A stretch of DNA of 64,000 nucleotides from Escarpia spicata (lineage: Eukaryota > Annelida > Polychaeta > Sabellida > Siboglinidae): NCBI GenBank assembly GCA_963995525.1, contig OZ023212.1, forward strand, positions 15,754,775-15,818,774, read 5' to 3'. Of the stretch, positions 52,401 to 61,400 are shown in pieces. Under the pieces are notes generated by a model. It was given only the letters and a program-made list of their open reading frames with translations. It did not search any database and had not been told where the DNA came from. The position numbers were made by a program, and so were the translations under genes. The first letter of the stretch is position 1. Each line of letters opens with the position of its first letter.

Positions 52401-55400
52401 CTCACACGTCCCTTCAGTGGCTACACAGACAATCTGTGTTGAATATAACACCACAGTAACTCACACGTCCCTTCAGTGGCTACACAGACAATCTGTGTTG
52501 ACTATAGCACCACAGTAACTCACACGTCCCTTCAGTGGCTACACAGACAATCTGTGTTGAATATAGCACCTCAGTAACTCACACGTCCCTTCAGTGGCTA
52601 CACAGACAATCTGTGTTGACTATAGCACCACAGTAACTCACACGTCCCTTCAGTGGCTACACAGACAATCTGTGTTGAATACAGCACCACAGTAACTCAC
52701 ACATCCCTTCAGTGGCTACACAGACAATCTGTGTTGAATATAGCACCACAGTAACTCACACGTCCCTTCAGTGGCTACACACACACAATCTGTGTTGAAT
52801 ATAGCACCACAGTAACTCACACGTCCCTTCAGTGGCTACACACACACAATCTGTGTTGAATACAGCACCACAGTAACTCACACGTCCCTTCAGTGGCTAC
52901 ACAGACAATCTGTGTTGAATACAGCACCACAGTAACTCACACGTCCCTTCAGTGGCTACACAGACTATCTGTGTTGAATATAGCACCACAGTAACTCACA
53001 CGTCCCTTCAGTGGCTACACAGACAATCTGTGTTGAATATAGCACCACAGTAACTCACACGTCCCTTCAGTGGCTACACAGACAATCTGTGTTGAATACA
53101 GCACCACAGTAACTCACACGTCCCTTCAATGGCTACACAGACAATCTGTGTTGAATATAGCACCACAGTAACTCACACGTCCCTTCAATGGCTACACAGA
53201 CAATCTGTGTTGAATATAGCACCACAGTAACTCACACGTCCCTTCAGTGGCTACAAACACAATCTGTGTTGAATATAGCACCACAGTAACTCACACGTCC
53301 CTTCAGTGGCTACACAGACAATCTGTGTTGAATATAGCACCACAGTAACTCACACGTCCCTTCAGTGGCTACATACACAATCTGTGTTGAATATAGCACC
53401 ACAGTAACTCACACGTCCCTTCAGTGGCTACACAGACAATCTGTGTTAAATATAGCACCACAGTAACTCACACGTCCCTTCAGTGGCTACATACACAATC
53501 TGTGTTGAATATAGCACCACAGTAACTCACGGGGAATCCTGGCAGCCCTATCTCTCCCATGATGCCTGAAGGTCCCCTTTTCCCCGGTCGACCCAGTATC
53601 CCAGGTTTTCCCGGCAGTCCCGGGTAGCCGGGCTCTCCCTTGGCTGCACTGCAGTTGCGACACACTCCCGGCTCCCCTTTCTCCCCCTGCAAGGGCTGTG
53701 GGAAAAGATATGAACGACATCAACATCATGTTCACATTACAACATCCTAACTGCATATCTATATTATTATTTGTTATTATTATTACTAGCATTTCTATAG
53801 CGCCATATCTCCGGGACCAGCCTGTTCATAGGTGCGTACACATATCCACGTTCAGCCAATCAGCACCGCTGTGCTGCACATGCTGCTACGCGGAACGATG
53901 GCGCACGCTGTATGAATATTTTTGATAACAAAATCATGTTTTGCACAACAAATATTTCAGAGTTTGCCACCAATCTCTGATTTTTGATTCTAAATATATA
54001 TCAACGTAATTTCAAAGTTGTGTTATTTAAACTTTGAAGATGAAGCACAAAAGTGACTTTTTCTCAAAACAAAGAATATGGATATATTGCGTTTTGCCCT
54101 AAAACCCTTCTTCATACAATTACACTTTACGCAGTAATAAAACACTCACATTTAAAATTGTGTGCCTTTTTTGCGTCACACTTGCACATTATTTGAGTTA
54201 TACTTGTCGAGCGTACCATCGTAACACAGAGAATGAAATCTATTACCTGGATGTTTCTCGGAATAACTGGTAGTGCATTGCCATCAGCATCTGTGTACAC
54301 GTTTGCTGGTGGTCCAGGGGGCCCTCGGGGTCCAGCAATTCCTGATTTCCCATCCTTGCCTGGTAACCCCTAGGGTCAACAACAACCAACATTTCAAAAG
54401 AGGAAAACAACAAGCTGTGTGTAATACGGTAATACACAACATTTTGACACTTTTATAGGACTGACGCATATTTACGGATATTGATCAAAAGTATATGTAT
54501 TATAAAAAAGTTGCATGTAAAAACACATTTAATCACCCTGGAATGGACTAATGATCCAGCTTTATCACCTTTTCCAATATTCGAATGCACATATCTAACT
54601 TATTTCAAGGACGATCTTTCCCTTTCACGCTGTTGTGTGAAATTATATCACTCCTTGATAGTGAATCAAACATTTCTACTTGTGTACTAAGAACATTTTT
54701 GTCATTTAACTCCTTGAAAGCATCTTCTGCCTCTGTACGTGGGTTCCGTCTGCGGGATGGGCATTTTTATTATTATAATTAACACACTGTTAATTTTATA
54801 TAACAGTTTGAGTGAGTGAAAACAATCCTGCACTAGGTCGACACAACCATAAAACAATTGGGTAAGTGAAGGTTCTGACACAGGAAGCACGCACAGTAGA
54901 TGTGGAAGAAGATTCAAGATTCAATAACTTTATTGTCCGTTTAAAACATTGCAGGAAAAACATAAATTTTCCTTTAGATACACATTGAAATGGCAGTAAT
55001 AAAATTGGTAATAAAACGCATTATGGTCAGCACTAAAAATTTATATAAAAAATAAAAATAATAATAAATAAATAAAACACTCATACCACAAGATTTCATA
55101 CTTGTTCTGCTGTAAACAGTTTACTTAAAACTAGCATTTAAGATTAAAATGGCACAGGGAATAAACAATATCTTAAGCAAGAACTCACAATGGGCCCAGT
55201 CAATCCTGGTTCTCCCATGTCTCCGGGGATACCCTGGGAGCCGACTGCCCCAGGCACACCGGGAAGGCCTGGGGTGCCACTGGGCCCTCTCTCTCCCTGG
55301 TTCCCCGTGTCCCCCTTCGCACCCTGAAACATCAAACAGAACCACTAGTAACACCTTCCAACAAGCCTCACATCATGTCTTCTTCATGTTGTATTTCATA

Positions 55401-58400
55401 GTTACTGTTGTAAGTGTAATAAAATACAATATGAGACGCCATACTACTATTGTAACTTTTTATTGTAATCACTCATTTAAGTATTAATCGTATCCACCAA
55501 TGTCAGGGCATAACTGTCTGACTTGTAATCTAGCATGGACAGTCAAAATATACTCCATCATAAAAAGAAGGTATTTTGAAATTTGACATATTTTTCCGAG
55601 ATGACAAATGTTCGAATTTTTTCACAGTAAAAATACTAAGATGTGGATGAGATTTTGAACTGTCTCTTCTGACCTTTCCTGCAGCAACAGAAAGTTGTAA
55701 ATCCTCAGACTGCTAAACAATTGTTGTAACAGATATAGTACACTTACCAGGTCACATAGTACACTTACCAGGTCACAGGGTACACTTATTGGGGTAGGGT
55801 ACACTTTCTGGGTCACAGAGTACACTCACTGGGTCCAATGGTACACTATGTCACATGGTACTGTGTCACAGAGTACACGTACTGTGTCACAGAGTACACT
55901 TACCGTGTCACAGAGTACACTTACCGAGACACAGAGTACACTTACCGTGTTACAGAGTACACTTACTAGATCACAGAGTACACTTAGTGGGTCACAGAGT
56001 ACACTTACTGGGTCACAGAGTACACTTACTGGGACACAGACTACACTTACTGGGACACAGACTACACTTACTGGGTCACAGACTACACTGACTGGGTCAC
56101 AGAGTACACTTACCGAGACAGAGAGTACACTTACCGTGTTACAGAGTACACTTACTAGATCACAGAGTACACTTAGTGGGTCACAGAGTACACTTACTGG
56201 GTCACAGAGTACACTTACTGGGACACAGACTACACTTACTGGGACACAGACTACACTGACTGGGTCACAGACTACACTGACTGGGTCACAGAGAACACTT
56301 ACCGAGACACAGAGTACACTTACCGTGTTACAGAGTACACTTACTAGATCACAGAGTACACTTAGTGGGTCACAGAGTACACTTACTGGGTCACAGAGTA
56401 CACTTACTGGGACACAGACTACACTTACTGGGACACAGACTACACTGACTGGGTCACAGACTACACTGACTGGGTCACAGAGAACACTTACCGAGACACA
56501 GAGTACACTTACCGTGTTACAGAGTACACTTACTAGATCACAGAGTACACTTAGTGGGTCACAGAGTACACTTACTGGGTCACAGAGTACACTTACTGGG
56601 ACACAGACTACACTTACTGGGACACAGACTACACTGACTGGGTCACAGACTACACTGACTGGGTCACAGAGAACACTTACCGAGACACAGAGTACATTTA
56701 CCGGGTTACAGAGTATATTTACCAGATCACAGAATACACTTACTGGGTCACAGAGTACACTTACTGGGTCAGAGTACAATTACAGGTCACTGAGTGCACA
56801 TACCGGGTCTCCGGCTGGACCGTTGGTGACCTTGCCGTCCAGTGTTTTTACAATCCCTGGCAGTCCTCTGGGTCCAGGCTCTCCCTGTTTTCCCGGAGCT
56901 CCTGGCTTCCCAACGCCGGGTGGCCCGATATCACCCTGTCAGTAACATGTCAATTGCAACATTATGGCATCTCTTCTCAACTCAAAGGGGTCTAATATCA
57001 CCATATCAATAATATCTTTATTCTACTTTTATTGCTTGATTCCCAACTTTAACTGGACCATTATCACCCAATTACAAAGAAAATAGATTACAATTTGATT
57101 ACATACTTCCCAACTCGAAGTAGAACAATGACACTACCACTAAAACAATATTATGATTACATCATACTATCTGTCTAGATAATTTCTTTCTTTCTTCTGC
57201 TTCAGCAAGTAGAATACATAGACATAATAATAATACATTATTTTATATAAATAAGCTTACTGATAGAAACTATTTTAATATTATAATAATATATAAATAT
57301 CCTAAATAAACAATCAAAGCCCAGTATCAGTGCCACCCCCCAGACTTCATCCACATGGTGGTGACCAGGTCCAATGTGACAGAAACAGACACAAGGTGGA
57401 GACCAGGACCCAGACCAGGTCCATGGTGACAGTGACAGACACAAGGTGGAGACCAGGACCCAGACCAGGTCCATGGTGAGTGACAGATACAAGGTGGAGA
57501 CCAGGACCCAGACCAGGTCCATGGTGACATTGACAGACACAAGGTGGAGACCAGGACCCAGACCAGGTCCATGGTGACAGTGACAGACACAAGGTGGAGA
57601 CCAGGACCCAGACCAGGTCCATGGTAACAGTGAGACACAAGGTGGAGACCAGGACCCAGGCCAGATCCATGGTGACAGTGAGACACAAGATGGAGACCAG
57701 GACCCAGACCAGGTCCATGATGACAGTGACAGATACAAAGTGGAGACCAGGTCCAAGGTGACAGTGACATACACAAGGTGGATACCAGGACCCAGACCAG
57801 GTCCATGGTGACAGTGACTGACACAAGGTGGAGACCAGGACCCAGATCAGGTCCATGGTGACAGTGACAGACACAAGGTGGAGACCAGGACCCAGACCAG
57901 GTCCATGGTGACAGTGACAGACACAAGGTGGAGACCAGGACCCAGACCAGGTCCATGGTGACAGTGACAGACACAAGGTGGAGACCAGGACCCAGACCAG
58001 GTCCATGATGACAGTGAGACACAAGGTGGAGACCAGGACCCAGGCCAGATCCATGGTGACAGTGAGACACAAGATGGAGACCAGGACCCAGACCAGGTCC
58101 ATGGTGATAGTAACAGACACAAGGTGGAGACCAGGACCCAGACCAGGTCCATGGTGAGTGACAGACACAAGGTGGAGACCTGGACCCAGACCAGGTCCAT
58201 GGTGAGTGACAGATACAAGGTGGAGACCAGGACCCAGGCCAGGTCCATGGTGACAGTGACATACACAAGGTGGAGACCAGTACCCAGACCAGGTCCATGG
58301 TGACAGTGAGACACAAGATGGAGACCAGGACCCAGACCAGGTCCGTGGTGAGTGACAGATACAAGGTGGATACCAGGACCCAGACCAGGTCCATGGTGAC

Positions 58401-61400
58401 AGTGACAGACACAAGGTGGAGACCAGGACCCAGATTAGGTCCATGGTGACAGTGACAGACACAAGGTGGAGACTAGGACCCAGACCAGGTCCATGGTGAC
58501 AGTGACAGACACAAGGTGGACACCAGGACCCAGACCAGGTCCATGATGACAGTGAGACACAAGGTGGAGACCAGGACCCAGGCCAGATCCATGGTGACAG
58601 TGAGACACAAGATGGAGACCAGGACCCAGACCAGGTCGATGGTGATAGTAACAGACACAAGGTGGAGACCAGGACCCAGACCAGGTCCATGGTGACAGTG
58701 ACAGACACAAGGTGGAGACCAGGACCCAGACCAGGTTCATGGTGAGTGACAGATACAAGGTGGAGACCAGGACCCAGACCAGGTCCATGGTGACAGTGAC
58801 AGACACAAGGTGGAGACCAGGACCCAGACCAGGTCGATGGTGATAGTAACAGACACAAGGTGGAGACCAGGACCCAGACCAGGTCCATGGTGACAGTGAC
58901 AGACACAAGGTGGAGACCAGGACCCAGACCAGGTCCATGGTGAGTGACAGATACAAGGTGGAGACCAGGACCCAGACCAGGTCCATGGTGACAGTGACAG
59001 ACACAAGGTGGAGACCAGGACCCAGACCAGGTCCATGGTGACAGACACAAAGTGGAAACCAGGACCCAGACCAAGTCCATGGTGACAGACACATGGTGGA
59101 GACCAGGACCCAGATCAGGTCCATGGTGACAGTGACAGACACAAGGTGGAGATCAGGTCCCAGACCAGGTCCATGGTGACAGTGACAGATTGTCATACCT
59201 GGTCTCCTTTCAGCCCTCGCTGGCCAACAGCTCCCACAACCCCAGGAAGACCAGTGGCACCATCTGCGCCCTGTTCACCTATGAAGCCCTGCGGCCCTTC
59301 AGCGCCCTGGAAACCCTGCAACATGACAGACAGGTCCACACGTTGCAGTAAAAACAGTAAGGACAGTATTCAAAACAATATCAAATTGTCCTGCATCAGC
59401 TGCTGAGGGACCGGACAGCATGTTTTCTGATATTTGGGGGATCAAACCAGTGAATCTGTCAATATTTTCAAAGAGAATGCTCCAGAACAACACTGACTAT
59501 TAAGACTAAATGATTGTTTGACTTATTTGTGCTATAACACATTAAATGAAATATGTATATTTTTTTAATATTCCAAATAACAAAATATCTGCCTTGGGGA
59601 AATGTCCGGCCATCATCTCCTGACAGAACATGATTTACAGTGTAAGAAAAACATTTTCTGCACTGTACGGATAATCTAATCCAAACCACGCATCAACGAA
59701 AACATTTATTATTCTTATCTGACAGCTATTACATTCAATATGCATTTTTCTTCTATAACATTCCGTCATATGACGTGATTTCCCAGAGCCTCACCCGTTC
59801 CCCCTTGCTCCCCTTCTCTCCTGTGTATCCGCGTTCTCCCATATCTCCTGGTCTTCCTCGAGGCCCTGTCTTTCCCGGTGCTCCTGGCAACCCGGGCTTT
59901 CCAGCCCTAACTGGGTTCCCAATCATGGGCAGGTCCGCTTCTCCAGAGCCTGTTCCCTGGAACACGGAAAGGGACAAGGAATTAAATTAAACATAATCAA
60001 ACAGAACTAAACCTGATTATTAATAAATTATAATTTTGTATATTGCTTTGAGCTGTATTTATTTTAAAATGGTAATGATTAGCATTTATATATATATTTT
60101 AAGAAATTCTAGACCATATTTTAATATGTTGAGAACCAATGTGAATAATCTGGCGCTACGTGTAACACATTATTATTGTATATTCTTGTTGACCAATTCG
60201 AAAAACCTTCAAAACGTCAATCTTAAATAAAAAAGCATCATCCCGCTAATAAATAAATTATAATAAACAAATTCACTCCTTTAACCTTTAATAACTGGCT
60301 AGATTGCTACATAATAATAACTGTTATTACTAAAATGCTTAAAACTGGCTAAATACACACAAAAATAACATAATTCAGTCAACCAAGTAAAGAATGGTTG
60401 TCATTCTTACCTCCTCCGTTTCAGGGTACCCTACGGTGGATCCGGGGGGCCCTGGGGGTCCAGAAAGGCCTCGTGGCCCTACACTTCCTGGCAGACCATC
60501 ATTCCCTGCATCCCCCTTCAGGCCGGGGAGACCATGTAGACCGGACTTACCGGGGTCACCCTGAAACACCCCCTGGTTGTTACAGGTAGGTCCTTACAGC
60601 TCACCTGGGTTACGCACTGCGCATAGACAGTGCAAGGCTAACTGTATCTGCAGAAAGTTGTGAGACAATGACCCACGTAGGTAATTAATCACAATATAAA
60701 GTAACATTGACATACGTACCTAGGGCTATGTGTCCTAGTCTATTTGGCTGGTTCTTTTATTTATTCAATTTTTTACTATAAAATACGGCAATTTAAATCA
60801 GGAGTTACAATTTTTAATACTAATAATACAAATAATTTTGACTCATATCCAGAGTACAGCTCTGTTCAAGGGTGTTGACAATGTGTCTAAAATATTAATA
60901 CTTATATAATGATTAATACCGCTACTGAAAATAGGGTTAATAAAATAAAACGTGTTCCAAAAAATTTGTTACAACAAATTTATCTCTCTTAAAGCATTTG
61001 ATTTATATAATGCTCCTCCAACGTTTGTTGCTAACAATGCATTGCACCGTGGCTTGAGCAGAACATGTTCACACAAACATCACATCAACTTCCATTGAAA
61101 CTCTCAGCCACTCTACAACTGCTACACAAAACCTGTCCATTCTTATAATTCCACAAGTGGCTATTGTCAGGTATTCACAGTTAACTGAGCTAGGGCAAAC
61201 TGGGGTTAACAAAATTCCCATGTTTTAAAATATCTCCACGTGGACTACAGTCACCTCAATTGATTTTCCAGTGGTCAAACCACATTGCTACCCAACAAGT
61301 CCACGACCTTCTCTAGTGAGTTACACAGAGACAGACACATCTCCATCATTACAGCTTCGTCCAAAATAAAACTTTCATGTGTCCAGACACCGCTGTGGCT

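Noticed and set aside
46855..53530. CRISPR-like regular repeat arrays (also 18533-23309)
   Set aside because: The units are contiguous with no unique spacers, and they sit in introns of animal genes.
55826..56945. Long open frames of 317 (minus) and 365 (plus) codons with 7-residue periods
   Set aside because: They run through the 21-bp minisatellite. A unit length divisible by three without stops gives open frames on both strands. The region is an intron between two supported collagen exons, and the exon-frame reading hits a stop after seven codons.
57238..59196. Open frames up to 581 codons rich in Trp, Ser, Val and Leu
   Set aside because: They are produced by the ~50-bp minisatellite, which lacks stops in all three minus frames. 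There is no domain, and the region lies between collagen exons 6 and 7.
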